Source: Pseudomonas monteilii
GTDB lineage: Bacteria > Pseudomonadota > Gammaproteobacteria > Pseudomonadales > Pseudomonadaceae
Direction: 5' to 3'
Assembly: GCA_001534745.1 (NCBI GenBank)
Contig: CP013997.1
Location: 124,001 to 188,000 of the forward strand
Length of the DNA stretch: 64,000 bases
Every line of letters begins with the position of its first letter. Positions within the stretch are counted from its first letter, which is position 1. Shown piece by piece: positions 17,160 through 26,282 of the stretch. The notes under the pieces are model-generated. The model was given only the letters and a program-made list of their open reading frames with translations, did not search any database and had not been told where the DNA came from. The translations under genes were made by a program, and so were the position numbers.

Positions 17160-17646
17160 TGAATTATCCAGTACCGTACGTTATCCACCCGCCGCTCTCT
17201 CGATAGATCCCTGCAGGCCTGGTAAGCGCTGGCACGGTCTGACAGTCGAGTGCGACGATGGGTGGTCTTCAGGAGCGATTGCTCAGCCCCAATGGGTAAT
17301 GTCTTCAGCGCTGGCTTTTTATAAGGATGGATTCAGCGGCTTGAGCAACATGAACGCCTGCCCGCCGGCCATCCTGGCAAGTCTAGGCTTTGAAACGTTT
17401 CAGCCATTGTAACCGAATTATTCCACCCATCAAATTTTAGGGGGCGACGTCAAGACGACAGGTTGCCTCAGGGGGTCGGTCCTTTCTGATCAATCGCGTT
17501 GGCCCGTCCTCTTCAAGTCAAAGACCAAAGGTCATCGGTCAGGCAAGCGGGCAGGAGCGGCGATGACCTCGATCACCTGAGGTCACGTCGAGACGCATGT
17601 GCCATGAGCGTCGCTCTGGCACAGGCCGGTCGTCTTGCGCCATGGC
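17160..17646. other. Upstream region of mqo
   Basis: A 487-bp stretch without a gene. It must contain the mqo promoter, and it includes a perfect 12-bp palindrome at 17391-17402. The section 17403-17646 shows locally lower GC near 17400-17450 but no feature I can name. Confidence 0.5.
17391..17402. promoter_or_regulatory. Cra/LacI-family operator-like palindrome upstream of mqo
   Basis: The sequence TGAAACGTTTCA is a perfect 12-bp palindrome with the central CG step of LacI-family operators, and it matches the known Cra (FruR) consensus. It lies 232 bp upstream of the mqo start codon. Whether Cra or another LacI-type regulator uses it is an inference. Confidence 0.5.
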
Positions 17647-17865
17647 TCAGTGGCACGTCTGGGTCTGCCCGAGCATCTGCTCCAGGCGTTCGTAGATTGT
17701 CTGCAGGTCGTTGGCTGCCGCCAGCAGTTGCTCATGGTGCACGCTGCCTGGATGCACACGCGTGATCTTGCGCGTCAGGAACTGGGCGCACGTCAGGTGC
17801 TCGGCTGCGTAGATGAGCAGGTCTTCGAAGGAAGGGGCAGGTGGGTCCGGTACGATCTTCAGCAT
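17647..17865 (-). CDS. Small Pseudomonas protein, DUF6124/DUF3077-like
   Basis: A 72-residue protein starting MLKIVPDPPAPSFEDLLIYA and ending in a helical region (EQLLAAANDLQTIYERLEQM). The MLK-VPDPP opening followed by a helix pair is a pattern I associate with small Pseudomonas-specific proteins of unknown function annotated DUF3077 or DUF6124. A GAGGAG ribosome site lies 7 nt before the ATG at 17865, which fixes the start. It stands alone between mqo and the UbiK fusion gene. Function unknown. Confidence 0.7.
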   Translation of the reverse strand: MLKIVPDPPAPSFEDLLIYAAEHLTCAQFLTRKITRVHPGSVHHEQLLAAANDLQTIYERLEQMLGQTQTCH

Positions 17866-18043
17866 GCAAAGGCTCCTCGTCAGGTGGAGCTGCCACGCGG
17901 CTGCTGTCAAACATGGGAGGTGGCAGCTGTACGCGGGTTGACAGACCGAGGACGAAGAGAGACCCGGCGCACACGAGGTGCCCCACGTACACCTGCCATA
18001 ACGGCGAGTACATGCATCTCTTCGAGCAAAACGGCCTGTCACA

Positions 18044-18069
18044 ACCGGTCGCTTGCATCAGCGACCGGT
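18044..18069. repeat. Perfect 10-bp inverted repeat
   Basis: ACCGGTCGCT and AGCGACCGGT flank a 6-bp spacer. It lies about 180 bp upstream of the small DUF6124-like gene. It could be an operator or a hairpin; no T-run follows on either strand. Confidence 0.6.
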
Positions 18070-18184
18070 CGAGACTAGGAGGGCGTAGGACTCAATGCAA
18101 CGGCATATGTACGAGCCGAGCATATTTGGGAAAAGGCCTACGACGAATAGGGAAAATCTGAAGGCTTTGTTGCCATTTTCCTTG

Positions 18185-18200
18185 TGTTCCACGTGAAACA
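18185..18200. other. parS-like ParB binding site
   Basis: TGTTCCACGTGAAACA agrees with the bacterial parS consensus TGTTNCACGTGNAACA at every defined position; only one pair of the palindrome (C/A) is non-complementary. ParB (Spo0J) binds such sites to load SMC and segregate the chromosome. It is intergenic, 44 bp from the end of the UbiK fusion gene. Confidence 0.75.
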
Positions 18201-18244
18201 TGAACCCAGGCCGACCCAATGACGCTTTCCGGACAGGCCGTCGT

Positions 18245-18871
18245 TCAGGCCCGGACGTAGGCCCAGGCAGTCAAACCTGAGGCCAGGGTGACGGCCACTC
18301 GGGTGTAGTCCGACACTTCGTAATCGTCGGCCGCTGCCAGCTCTTCGGCCGAGATCTGGAAGACCTTGCCGCTGACGCTGTCATCCGCCGTGTCAGTGGG
18401 AAAGACGATAGGGTGACGGGACTTGCCACTGGTCGCGACAACGGCTGGATCGGTGATCTCCACCCAATCCTGCCGGTAGCCCAGCATGCGGTCTTCCTGG
18501 CCAGTCAGCTCTCGACCGAACTTGGCCAACTGCACGGCCTTGTCCTGAAGGGTGCCATAGGAGAACAGCAGCTCCGGATAGAGGGCCGAGGGCGTCAGTG
18601 AATGCGCAGGGGCCTCGGCTGCAGGCTGGAGGCGGGCTTCGAGCGCGGCGACCTGTTGCTCCAACGCTTCCAGCCGGGCCCGCGTGCGGCTCAGCACGAC
18701 CATCTGACTGTCGAACTCTTCACGGCTGACCAGCTCCAGCTTGCTGAACGCACTTTGCATCAGGGCTTTGAACTGACCTTCAAGGTCGGCACGGGGGCGG
18801 GCACCGTCCCCCGTGAACAGACGCGACGCCTGGTCGCTGAGGGCATCGAGAAAGGCTTTGGGCGCGAGCAT
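18245..18871 (-). CDS. ubiK: In-frame fusion: UbiK accessory factor + gamma-glutamylcyclotransferase-like domain
   Basis: A single 208-residue frame joins two proteins normally encoded separately. Residues 1-85 (MLAPKAFLDALSDQASRLF, then SREEFDSQMVVLSRTRARLE and a coiled coil) are UbiK/YqiC, an accessory factor for aerobic ubiquinone biosynthesis. Residues about 95-208 (PELLFSYGTLQDKAVQ, FQISAEELAAADDYEV) form an AIG2/GGCT fold, whose YGTL loop and catalytic-type glutamate are present. No ATG or strong ribosome site exists at the junction; the expected start position of the second protein reads ACG, with CTG just before. A true fusion, a CTG-initiated second gene or a sequence error are the alternatives. 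Confidence 0.75.
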   Translation of the reverse strand: MLAPKAFLDALSDQASRLFTGDGARPRADLEGQFKALMQSAFSKLELVSREEFDSQMVVLSRTRARLEALEQQVAALEARLQPAAEAPAHSLTPSALYPELLFSYGTLQDKAVQLAKFGRELTGQEDRMLGYRQDWVEITDPAVVATSGKSRHPIVFPTDTADDSVSGKVFQISAEELAAADDYEVSDYTRVAVTLASGLTAWAYVRA

Positions 18872-18969
18872 GGGGCGACGTTCCGCAGGACATGAGTAGA
18901 GCGTCAGTGTAGCACGGTGCTCGAGGGCATCAGGCCCGCACGGTTTTTGGGCACGCCCGTCCTGTGCTG

Positions 18970-18986
18970 CGCACCGAAGCTGTGCA
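18970..18986. promoter_or_regulatory. NtrC-like binding site upstream of glnK
   Basis: CGCACC-N5-TGTGCA matches the NtrC dyad TGCACC-N5-GGTGCA with one mismatch per half site. It lies about 75 bp upstream of the sigma-54 promoter, a normal enhancer distance. Confidence 0.5.
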
Positions 18987-19059
18987 TCCCGTTGAAAAGG
19001 GCCGCGTGTTTGTCTGGTTAGCTTCCGGCAAACACCTGTTTTGAAAGGCCTTTGCCAAC

Positions 19060-19076
19060 TTGGCAAGGAATCTGCA
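19060..19076 (+). promoter_or_regulatory. Sigma-54 promoter of glnK-amtB
   Basis: TTGGCAAGGAATCTGCA matches the consensus TTGGCACG-N4-TTGCA, with the invariant GG and GC at the correct 10-nt spacing. This fits nitrogen-limitation control of glnK-amtB. Confidence 0.8.
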
Positions 19077-19264
19077 AAACCTCCGTCAGAGCATGCACTG
19101 ATGCGGCTCTCGAACCCCGTACGGAGAAGTACCGGCCCGAGCGATGGCTTGCGACCGGGCACACCGCAGAGTGGGCACGAGGATACCGTCGAGGATGCGT
19201 TACAAAGCCATGCGCTGCGCTTAGACTGGCCACGGGTTTGTTTTCCTGGGGCAAGTCCACCTAA

Positions 19265-19618
<354 letters not shown>

Positions 19619-19660
19619 CCTAGCGCCTCACCAAACCCCCAAGCCCCAGGAGAAAACAAC

Positions 19661-20983
19661 ATGACTCTGCGCACGATCGCAGGGCTAGGCGCCCTATTGT
19701 CCCTCGTAATGCCTGGGCTGGCCCTGGCCGAAGAGGCTGCCCCCGTTCTCAACTCCGGCGACACCGCCTGGATGCTCACGGCCACGGCCCTGGTGCTGTT
19801 CATGACCATCCCCGGTCTTGCGCTGTTCTATGGCGGCATGGTGCGCTCCAAGAACGTGCTGTCGGTGATGATGCAATGTTTCGCCATCACCGGCCTGATG
19901 AGCATCCTGTGGATGGTCTACGGCTATAGCCTGGCCTTCGATACCACCGGCATGGAAAAGGGCGTGCTCAACGCCAGCTCCTTCGTCGGCGGGCTGTCCA
20001 AGGCCTTCCTGGCAGGCGTCACGCCCCAGAGCCTGACCGCGTCCTTCCCTGAGCCGGTGTTCATCACCTTCCAGATGACGTTCGCCATCATCACCCCGGC
20101 GCTGATCGTCGGTGCCTTTGCCGAACGCATGAAGTTCTCGGCGATGCTGGTGTTCATGACCGTCTGGTTCACCCTGGTGTATGCGCCCATCGCGCACATG
20201 GTCTGGGGCGGCGATGGTGCATTGATGTGGGACTGGGGCGTGCTCGACTTCGCCGGCGGCACCGTGGTGCACATCAACGCGGGCATCGCCGGCCTGGTGG
20301 CCTGCCTGGTCCTGGGCAAGCGCAAGGGCTTCCCGACCACGCCCATGGCGCCGCACAACCTGGGCTATACCCTGATGGGCGCTGCCATGCTATGGATCGG
20401 CTGGTTCGGGTTCAACGCAGGCTCCGCCGCGGCTGCCAACGGCACGGCCGGCATGGCCATGCTGGTGACCCAGATCGCCACGGCCGCTGCCGCACTGAGC
20501 TGGATGTTCGCCGAGTGGATCGGTCACGGTAAGCCAAGCGCACTGGGCATCGCGTCTGGGGTGGTCGCAGGGTTGGTGGCGATCACGCCAGCAGCCGGCA
20601 CGGTCGGCCCGATGGGTGCCCTGGTGATCGGCCTGGCATCCGGCGTGATCTGCTACTTCTGCGCCACCCGCCTCAAGCGCAAGCTGGGCTACGACGACTC
20701 CCTGGATGCCTTCGGCGTACACGGTGTGGGCGGCATCGTCGGCGCAATCCTCACCGGTGCCTTCGCAGCCCCCGCCCTGGGCGGCTTCGGCGAGGTACAG
20801 GACATCGCCCTGCAACTGTGGATTCAGACCAAGGGCGTCCTCGTCACCGTGGTCTACACCGGCGTGGTGACCTATGTGATCCTCAAGGTGGTCGATGTGA
20901 CGATGGGCCTGCGGGTCAGTGAAGAAGAAGAGTCGGTCGGCCTCGATCTGGCTCAGCACAACGAGCGCGGCTACAACTTGTAA
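19661..20983 (+). CDS. amtB: Ammonium transporter AmtB
   Basis: A 440-residue Amt-family channel with a signal peptide (MTLRTIAGLGALLSLVMPGL, then ALAEE) and eleven membrane segments. Family marks include DTAWMLTATALVLFMTIPGL, FYGGMVRSKNVLSVMMQ, DFAGGTVVHINAGIAGLV with the first pore histidine, and DDSLDAFGVHGVGGIVGA with the second. It conducts ammonium/ammonia into the cell and is regulated by GlnK, encoded just upstream and almost certainly cotranscribed. A strong terminator follows. Confidence 0.96.
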   Translation: MTLRTIAGLGALLSLVMPGLALAEEAAPVLNSGDTAWMLTATALVLFMTIPGLALFYGGMVRSKNVLSVMMQCFAITGLMSILWMVYGYSLAFDTTGMEKGVLNASSFVGGLSKAFLAGVTPQSLTASFPEPVFITFQMTFAIITPALIVGAFAERMKFSAMLVFMTVWFTLVYAPIAHMVWGGDGALMWDWGVLDFAGGTVVHINAGIAGLVACLVLGKRKGFPTTPMAPHNLGYTLMGAAMLWIGWFGFNAGSAAAANGTAGMAMLVTQIATAAAALSWMFAEWIGHGKPSALGIASGVVAGLVAITPAAGTVGPMGALVIGLASGVICYFCATRLKRKLGYDDSLDAFGVHGVGGIVGAILTGAFAAPALGGFGEVQDIALQLWIQTKGVLVTVVYTGVVTYVILKVVDVTMGLRVSEEEESVGLDLAQHNERGYNL

Positions 20984-21003
20984 CTACGCGCACGGTGTCC
21001 ACT

Positions 21004-21028
21004 TGCCCGGCTTGCCCGGGCATTTTTT
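21004..21028 (+). terminator. Intrinsic terminator after amtB
   Basis: Stem TGCCCGG ... CCGGGCA with a 5-nt loop, followed by six T residues. Confidence 0.88.
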
Positions 21029-21191
21029 CGTCTGCGATTCGCCCAGTCTGGGCCATCGAAGCCCGCTGCGGCGCGCTTGTCGCGCGCGGCAGAAAACTTA
21101 CAACGTGCAGGGCATTTCTGGTGCTTTGCTTTTTCTGCGGGCGCGCTAGAATGCGCGCCAACGCATGTCATGGCGCGTCCGTTTGCGTGGC

Positions 21192-21205
21192 GTATCGATC
21201 GATAC
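21192..21205. promoter_or_regulatory. 14-bp perfect palindrome upstream of sutA
   Basis: GTATCGATCGATAC is fully self-complementary and lies about 210 bp before the sutA start. It may be an operator; no regulator is known to me for it. Confidence 0.4.
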
Positions 21206-21282
21206 ACGCGCACGCGAGGGTGGCGAATGCCAGCCCATGGCGTCGAATTTCGTCAACGTCCGCACCTGCGGCGTTGCACCAC

Positions 21283-21305
21283 GACCGCTTCCTGACGAAG
21301 CGGTC
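21283..21305. other. Hairpin in probable sutA leader
   Basis: GACCGCTTC and GAAGCGGTC form a perfect 9-bp stem with a 5-nt loop about 110 nt upstream of the sutA start codon. No T-run follows. Confidence 0.45.
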
Positions 21306-21415
21306 GACACGACCGAGGCTTGCCGAACGTCCGTGGAATTTTTGCCTGTGATCGTCGGTCTACGGCGTCACTGGCTGCAAACTCAATCTGCCTTTAGCAT
21401 GGCATGGGGAACGAC

Positions 21416-21739
21416 ATGAGCGACGATGATCTGGAAAACGACGACCTCGAAGTAGGTGATGACGAGGCCGACGAGGCCCTCGAAGCGGCGACCGACGAAG
21501 GCGCTGAAGACGCAGGCGACGACGATAGCCCTGCACCTGCTGCCAAAGGCAAGGCCAAGGCTGCCGTCTCGGTAGATGACATGCCGAGCCTGGAAGCCAA
21601 GCAGAAAGAGCGCGATGCCCTGGCCCGTGCCATGGAAGAGTTCCTGTCGCGTGGCGGCAGAATCCAGGAAGTGGAGGCCAACGTGGTCGCCGATCCGCCC
21701 AAGAAGCCGGACAACAAGTACGGCAGCCGTCCTATCTGA
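21416..21739 (+). CDS. sutA: Transcriptional regulator SutA (RNA polymerase binding, slow-growth)
   Basis: A 107-residue protein with a highly acidic, low-complexity N-terminal half (many Asp/Glu to about residue 40) and a conserved C-terminal half: MPSLEAKQKERDALARAMEE, FLSRGGRIQEVE and the end DPPKKPDNKYGSRPI. This matches SutA, which binds RNA polymerase and adjusts transcription during slow growth in Pseudomonas. The ATG at 21416 is chosen because GGGGA lies 6 nt upstream; an in-frame ATG at 21404 lacks such a site. Monocistronic, convergent with the dapF-xerC operon. Confidence 0.85.
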   Translation: MSDDDLENDDLEVGDDEADEALEAATDEGAEDAGDDDSPAPAAKGKAKAAVSVDDMPSLEAKQKERDALARAMEEFLSRGGRIQEVEANVVADPPKKPDNKYGSRPI

Positions 21740-21764
21740 GGGACGCCTTCGGGCACTGCATCAC

Positions 21765-21798
21765 CCGTGAAAGCGTGCATTGGCCAGCGCTTTCACGG
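21765..21798. terminator. Hairpin between sutA and the convergent HAD gene
   Basis: CCGTGAAAGCG and CGCTTTCACGG form a perfect 11-bp stem with a 12-nt loop in the convergent gap. There is no T-run, so termination is likely but not certain. Confidence 0.5.
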
Positions 21799-21876
21799 CA
21801 GGCTTCGAATGAACGTGGCCTTGGCTTGCCGCCATTCGATGGCAAGCGTTCACCCTCTTGCGACAGGCGCGTGGTG

Positions 21877-22572
21877 CTACTGCCACCGTGCCAAGACGTC
21901 GTCCAGCTCCGACAAACACCGTATTTCGGCATCCGGCGCCTGCTCGGCCTGCCAGGGCGTGCCCTGTGGGTTGAACCATACGGCCTTGAACCCTGCACCC
22001 TGCGCTCCGGCGATGTCGTCACGTGGGTGGTCGCCCACGTGTACGGCGTTCGCCGCCTGCGCGTTGCCCCGTCGCAGTGCCTCCAGAAAGAGCGCCGGAT
22101 CCGGCTTGCCGATACCCAGGTCCTCGGCGCACAAGGCGAAATCGAAATAATCGGCAAGGCCCAGGCGACGCACGTCGGCGTTGCCATTGGTCACCACGCC
22201 TATCGTATAGCGCTGGCCCAGGCGCTCGAGCATGGGCTGTACCTGCGGGAAGATCTCCAGCTGGTGACGGGCATGCAGGAACACCTCGAACGCCTCGTCA
22301 GCCAGGGCCTGCGCCTGTGGCTCAGGGTAGTCGAGTGCTTGCAATGCCTGGAGCAGCACCTGGCGGCGCAAGGCGCTGATGCGGTGCTTGAGCCCAGGCT
22401 CGGCCTGCACCACACGCTCGCGTACCCCGTGCAGGTGCTCGACCGGCAGCTCGCCCAGCGCCGGGGCATGGGCCTTGATCCAGTCGCGCAGGACGAGCTC
22501 TGCGCTGGCGATCACGGGCGGTGTATCCCACAGCGTATCGTCGAGGTCGAAGGTGATCAGCGTGATGCTCAT
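21877..22572 (-). CDS. yigB: HAD-IA family phosphatase (YigB-like)
   Basis: A 231-residue haloacid-dehalogenase hydrolase. Motif I is [10 protein letters not shown] with nucleophile Asp and acid/base Asp, motif II is GVVTNGNAD, and motif III/IV is GKPDPALF ... [14 protein letters not shown]. All catalytic residues are present. Its position after xerC matches E. coli yigB, whose product dephosphorylates flavin-pathway phosphates such as FMN and 5-amino-6-ribitylamino-uracil phosphate; that substrate is inferred by position. The ATG overlaps the xerC stop by 4 bp, so it is the last gene of the operon. Confidence 0.85.
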   Translation of the reverse strand: MSITLITFDLDDTLWDTPPVIASAELVLRDWIKAHAPALGELPVEHLHGVRERVVQAEPGLKHRISALRRQVLLQALQALDYPEPQAQALADEAFEVFLHARHQLEIFPQVQPMLERLGQRYTIGVVTNGNADVRRLGLADYFDFALCAEDLGIGKPDPALFLEALRRGNAQAANAVHVGDHPRDDIAGAQGAGFKAVWFNPQGTPWQAEQAPDAEIRCLSELDDVLARWQ

Positions 22573-23468
22573 GAGTCGGTACCCTTGCTGCGTTTGGCCC
22601 TGGGGTGGGCGCTGTCGTACACCGCGGCCAGGTGCTGGAAATCCAGGTGGGTGTAGATCTGCGTGGTGGTGATGTCGGCATGGCCGAGCATCTCCTGCAC
22701 GGCACGCAGGTCCTGGGAGGATTCCAGCAGGTGGCTGGCGAAAGAATGGCGAAGCATGTGCGGGTGCAGGTGCTGGCCGAGCTCGCGCTCGCCCACCACC
22801 TTGACGCGGAGCTGGATGGCACGCGTGCTCAGGCGCCGACCCTGACGGGTGATGAACACCGCGCCATCGAGGGGGCTACCCAGGCCACGCAGCTTGAGCC
22901 AGGCGGCGAGCGCCTCGCGGGCCTTGCGGCCGACCGGCAGGACACGGGCCTTGTTGCCCTTGCCCACGACGTGAACCAGGCCGGCCGCCAGGTCGAGGTG
23001 ACCCAGGTCGAGCCCCGCCAGTTCGGACAGGCGCAGCCCGGAGGAATAGAACAGTTCGAGCATCGCCTGGTCACGGCGGGCGATGAAGTCATCGTCGACG
23101 CCGCCCTCAAGCAGTTGCTGGGCGCGGTCGGTGTCCAGCACCTTGGGCAGCCGACGTTCGCCCTTGGGCGGCGACAGGCCGTTGGCCGGGTCGTGCTGGC
23201 ACAGGCCTTCGCGTATCAGGTAACGGTAGAAACCGCGTACCGACGACAGCAGGCGCGCCAGGCTGCGCGAGGACTGGCCCTGGTGGTGCTGGCGGGCGAT
23301 GAAGTGGCGCAGCGACTGGATCTGCAGGTCGGGCCAGCGCTCGATCGCCTGGTCCTTGCAGTGGGCCAGCACCTTGAGCAGATCGCCCCGGTACGCCTGG
23401 ATCGTGTTGCCCGAGACCTGACGCTCGTTGCGCAGGTAGGCGCAATAAGCCTCCAGCTGGCGCTCCAT
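22569..23468 (-). CDS. xerC: Tyrosine recombinase XerC
   Basis: A 299-residue tyrosine recombinase that acts with XerD at dif to resolve chromosome dimers at cell division. The catalytic set is complete: Arg146 (GLRLSELAG), Lys170 (VVGKGNKAR), His237 and Arg240 ([10 protein letters not shown]), His263 ([10 protein letters not shown]) and nucleophile Tyr272 (QIYTHLD). Residues 1-85 form the SAM-like N-terminal core-binding domain. The ATG at 23468 shares its A with the DUF484 stop (TGATG). Length and operon position are those of the housekeeping gene, not of a phage or integron integrase. Confidence 0.95.
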   Translation of the reverse strand: MERQLEAYCAYLRNERQVSGNTIQAYRGDLLKVLAHCKDQAIERWPDLQIQSLRHFIARQHHQGQSSRSLARLLSSVRGFYRYLIREGLCQHDPANGLSPPKGERRLPKVLDTDRAQQLLEGGVDDDFIARRDQAMLELFYSSGLRLSELAGLDLGHLDLAAGLVHVVGKGNKARVLPVGRKAREALAAWLKLRGLGSPLDGAVFITRQGRRLSTRAIQLRVKVVGERELGQHLHPHMLRHSFASHLLESSQDLRAVQEMLGHADITTTQIYTHLDFQHLAAVYDSAHPRAKRSKGTDS

Positions 23469-24178
23469 CAACGCACCGGACGCAGGGACTGCAGCGAGCG
23501 CGCCACGACGCGACCCAGGACATCGGCGATGTGGTTCAGGAACAGCGTTCCTACCGTGCTCTTGTAGTGTTGCGGATCGGGGCTGCCAATGGCCAGGACG
23601 CCATGCAGGCCATTGTGATCGAGCGTCGCCACCGCGCTGGAGCCGACCTGGCGGCGCTGGCTCTCGCCGAACAGGAACGCCAGCTCGTGATCGCGCAGAT
23701 TGCCACTGACGGCCTTGCCGCTGCTCAGCAGGCCACCGATGGCTTGCTGCGCTTCGCCCAGGCTGGTCCAGCGCCCGACCGAGGCCGGGTGTTCGCTGAA
23801 CAGGATGAGGCTGACGAATGGGACCTGGAAGTCCTGGCGCAGGCTGTCCTCGACCGTCATCACCACGTCTTCGAGGTGGCTGGCATCGAGCAGGTCGACG
23901 ATCAGCCGACGTGTCTTTTCGAACAGCCGGTCGTTGTCGCGGGCCACGTCCATTAGTTGCGACAGGCGATGGCGCATCTCGATGTTGCGCTCGCGCAGCA
24001 GCTTCAACTGGCGCTCCACCAGCGACACGCTGTCGCCGCGCTGGTGGGGGATGTGCAAGGTGCCTAGCAGTTCGTCGTGCTCGGCGAAGAAGGTCGGGCG
24101 TGCCCGAAGGAAGGCCACCACCGCCTCGGCATCGAGATCGTGGGGTGCCGTGGATGAATCCTTGGGCCGGTCGCTCAT
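23468..24178 (-). CDS. DUF484 family protein (GAF-like)
   Basis: A 236-residue DUF484 protein, the homologue of the gene between dapF and xerC in many gammaproteobacteria (E. coli yigA position). An N-terminal helical stretch ([20 protein letters not shown] and [13 protein letters not shown], coiled-coil-like) leads to a GAF-like domain ending in [15 protein letters not shown] helix. The function is not established; a role alongside XerC or in small-molecule sensing has been considered only by association. It is tightly packed with dapF (12 bp) and xerC (1-nt overlap). Confidence 0.85.
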   Translation of the reverse strand: MSDRPKDSSTAPHDLDAEAVVAFLRARPTFFAEHDELLGTLHIPHQRGDSVSLVERQLKLLRERNIEMRHRLSQLMDVARDNDRLFEKTRRLIVDLLDASHLEDVVMTVEDSLRQDFQVPFVSLILFSEHPASVGRWTSLGEAQQAIGGLLSSGKAVSGNLRDHELAFLFGESQRRQVGSSAVATLDHNGLHGVLAIGSPDPQHYKSTVGTLFLNHIADVLGRVVARSLQSLRPVR

Positions 24179-24190
24179 GAAAGTCCTCGC

Positions 24191-25021
24191 TTAAAGACGA
24201 ATCTGTCCCTCGTAGACCCGAACCGCCGGCCCGGTCATCATGACCGGCTTGCCGGGGCCGGCCCATTCGATGCTCAAGCGTCCGCCCGGCAGGTCGAGCG
24301 ACACGGGTGAGTCCATCCAGCCCTGGCTGATCGCGGCCACCGCCGCCGCACAGGCGCCGGTGCCGCAGGCCTGGGTTTCACCGGCACCACGCTCCCATAC
24401 CCGCAACAGCGCCTGATGACGATCGACCACCTGCAGGAAGCCGACGTTCACACGCTGTGGAAAACGCGTGTGGTGCTCGATTTTCGGCCCCAGCGTGTGC
24501 ACCGGCGCGTTGTGTACGTCCTCGACCCGCAGGACGGCATGGGGGTTGCCCATCGACAGCGCGGCGATGTCGACCGTCTGCCCGTCCACCTCGAGCGGGT
24601 AGCTCAACGCTTCGGCCGGTGCCTGGAACGGGATGTCGTTCGGCGCCCGCCGAGGCGGACCCATGTCGACGCGCACCTGCCCGTCGTTGCGCACGTCGAG
24701 CACGATGATGCCGCCCTTGGTTTCCACGCGGATGCGTTTCTTGGCGGTCAGGCGCTTGTCCAGCACGAAACGGGCGAAACAGCGCGCGCCATTGCCGCAC
24801 TGTTCGACCTCGGAGCCGTCGGCATTGAAGATCCGGTAGCGAAAATCCACGTCCGGGTTGCTCGGCGCCTCGACGATCAGCAACTGGTCGAAGCCGACCC
24901 CTGTGTGCCGGTCGCCCCATTGCCGGGCATGCTTGGGCTGGATGTGCGCGTGCTGGCTGACCAGGTCCAGGACCATGAAGTCGTTCCCCAGCCCGTGCAT
25001 CTTGGTGAAACGCAGCAGCAT
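24191..25021 (-). CDS. dapF: Diaminopimelate epimerase
   Basis: A 276-residue enzyme converting LL- to meso-diaminopimelate for peptidoglycan and lysine synthesis. The two catalytic cysteines are present: Cys75 in [11 protein letters not shown] and Cys219 in [13 protein letters not shown]. The N-terminal [15 protein letters not shown] is the family signature. The ATG at 25021 follows the lysA stop by 4 bp, so the two are translationally coupled and act one after the other in the lysine pathway. Confidence 0.97.
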   Translation of the reverse strand: MLLRFTKMHGLGNDFMVLDLVSQHAHIQPKHARQWGDRHTGVGFDQLLIVEAPSNPDVDFRYRIFNADGSEVEQCGNGARCFARFVLDKRLTAKKRIRVETKGGIIVLDVRNDGQVRVDMGPPRRAPNDIPFQAPAEALSYPLEVDGQTVDIAALSMGNPHAVLRVEDVHNAPVHTLGPKIEHHTRFPQRVNVGFLQVVDRHQALLRVWERGAGETQACGTGACAAAVAAISQGWMDSPVSLDLPGGRLSIEWAGPGKPVMMTGPAVRVYEGQIRL

Positions 25022-25025
25022 GGGG

Positions 25026-26273
25026 TCACTCCGGCAACAGGCTTTCGCCCGCGTACAACTCGGCCACGGTTTCCCGGCGGCGCACTTCATGGGCCTGGTC
25101 GGCATCGACCAGCACCTCGGCGCAGCGACCACGGGTGTTGTAGTTGGAGCTCATCACGAAGCCATAGGCACCGGCCGATTCGACCGCCAGCAGATCGCCT
25201 TCGGCCAGGTCCAGCGTCCGCGACTTGGCGAGGAAGTCGCCGGTCTCGCAGATCGGCCCGACCACGTCGTAGCTGCGGCCTTCACCGCCCCGTGGCTGCA
25301 CCGGCTTGACGCCCATCCAGGCCTGATACAGGGCCGGGCGGATCAGGTCGTTCATCGCCGCATCGACGATGGCGAAGTCCTTGTGCTCGGTGTGCTTGAG
25401 GTACTCGACGCGGGTCAGCAGGACCCCGGCATTGGCCACGATGTAGCGGCCTGGCTCGAAGACCAGGGCCAGGTCGCGATCGCCGATACGCTCGCGGACC
25501 GCCTTGACATAGTCGGTGATCAACGGCGGCTGTTCGTCGCTGTAACGCACGCCGACACCGCCGCCCAGGTCCAGGTGACGCAGGTGGATGCCGCAGTCGG
25601 CCAGGCGGTCGACCAATACCAGCAGGCGATCGAGCGCGTCGGTGAAGGGGTCCAGGGTGGTCAGCTGCGAGCCGATGTGGCAGTCGACCCCGACCAGTTC
25701 CAGGTTCGGCAGCTGGGCCGCGCGCAGGTAGAGCGCCTCGGCGTCGTCGATGGCGATGCCGAACTTGTTTTCCTTCAGGCCGGTCGAGATATACGGGTGG
25801 GTACCGGCGTCCACGTCGGGGTTGACCCGCAGCGAGACCGGTGCACGCACGTCCAGCTCGGCCGCCACGTCCTGCAGACGCTCGAGCTCGTCGGCCGACT
25901 CCACGTTGAAGCAGTGCACGCCCACTTCTAGGGCGCGGCGCATGTCCTGGCGCGTCTTGCCGACGCCCGAGAACACCACGCGGTCGGCTCGGCCGCCCGC
26001 CGCCAGCACACGTTCCAGCTCACCGCCGGAGACGATGTCGAACCCTGCGCCCAGGCGAGCCAGGACATTCAGCACACCCAGGTTGGAGTTGGCCTTGACG
26101 GCAAAGCAGACCAGGTGCGAAGTACCCTCGAGGGCATCAGTGTAGCTGCGGTAGCGCGCTTCGATGTGCGCACGCGAGTAGACGTAGGTCGGCGTGCCGA
26201 ACCGTTCGGCGATGGCCGACAGCGCCACGCCCTCCGCGAACAGCGTACCGTCGCGGTAGTGGAAAGCGTCCAT
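25026..26273 (-). CDS. lysA: Diaminopimelate decarboxylase
   Basis: A 415-residue fold-III PLP enzyme that makes L-lysine from meso-DAP. The PLP lysine is Lys60 in CFAVKANSN. Other signatures are [16 protein letters not shown], the [13 protein letters not shown] substrate region, the [12 protein letters not shown] phosphate loop and CGTGDFLAK-like [11 protein letters not shown] near the C-terminus. It lies between lptM (9 bp upstream) and dapF (4 bp downstream), forming a compact lysine/DAP operon. Confidence 0.97.
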   Translation of the reverse strand: MDAFHYRDGTLFAEGVALSAIAERFGTPTYVYSRAHIEARYRSYTDALEGTSHLVCFAVKANSNLGVLNVLARLGAGFDIVSGGELERVLAAGGRADRVVFSGVGKTRQDMRRALEVGVHCFNVESADELERLQDVAAELDVRAPVSLRVNPDVDAGTHPYISTGLKENKFGIAIDDAEALYLRAAQLPNLELVGVDCHIGSQLTTLDPFTDALDRLLVLVDRLADCGIHLRHLDLGGGVGVRYSDEQPPLITDYVKAVRERIGDRDLALVFEPGRYIVANAGVLLTRVEYLKHTEHKDFAIVDAAMNDLIRPALYQAWMGVKPVQPRGGEGRSYDVVGPICETGDFLAKSRTLDLAEGDLLAVESAGAYGFVMSSNYNTRGRCAEVLVDADQAHEVRRRETVAELYAGESLLPE

Positions 26274-26282
26274 GGGTAACCC

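Larger units (their letters stand above)
17866..18244. other. Intergenic region with inverted repeat and parS-like site
   Basis: A 379-bp stretch between two minus-strand genes. It contains a 10-bp perfect inverted repeat (18044-18069), an AT-richer section and a 16-bp parS-like sequence (18185-18200). No coding gene is convincing. Confidence 0.6.
20984..21415. other. Region between amtB and sutA
   Basis: A 432-bp stretch without a gene. It contains the amtB terminator (21004-21028), a 14-bp perfect palindrome (21192-21205) and a 9-bp hairpin (21283-21305) in what is probably the sutA leader. Confidence 0.6.

Noticed and set aside
22569..23468. Possible phage or integron integrase
   Set aside because: Length, operon position after DUF484 and full motif set identify housekeeping XerC; no attachment site or cargo genes are present.
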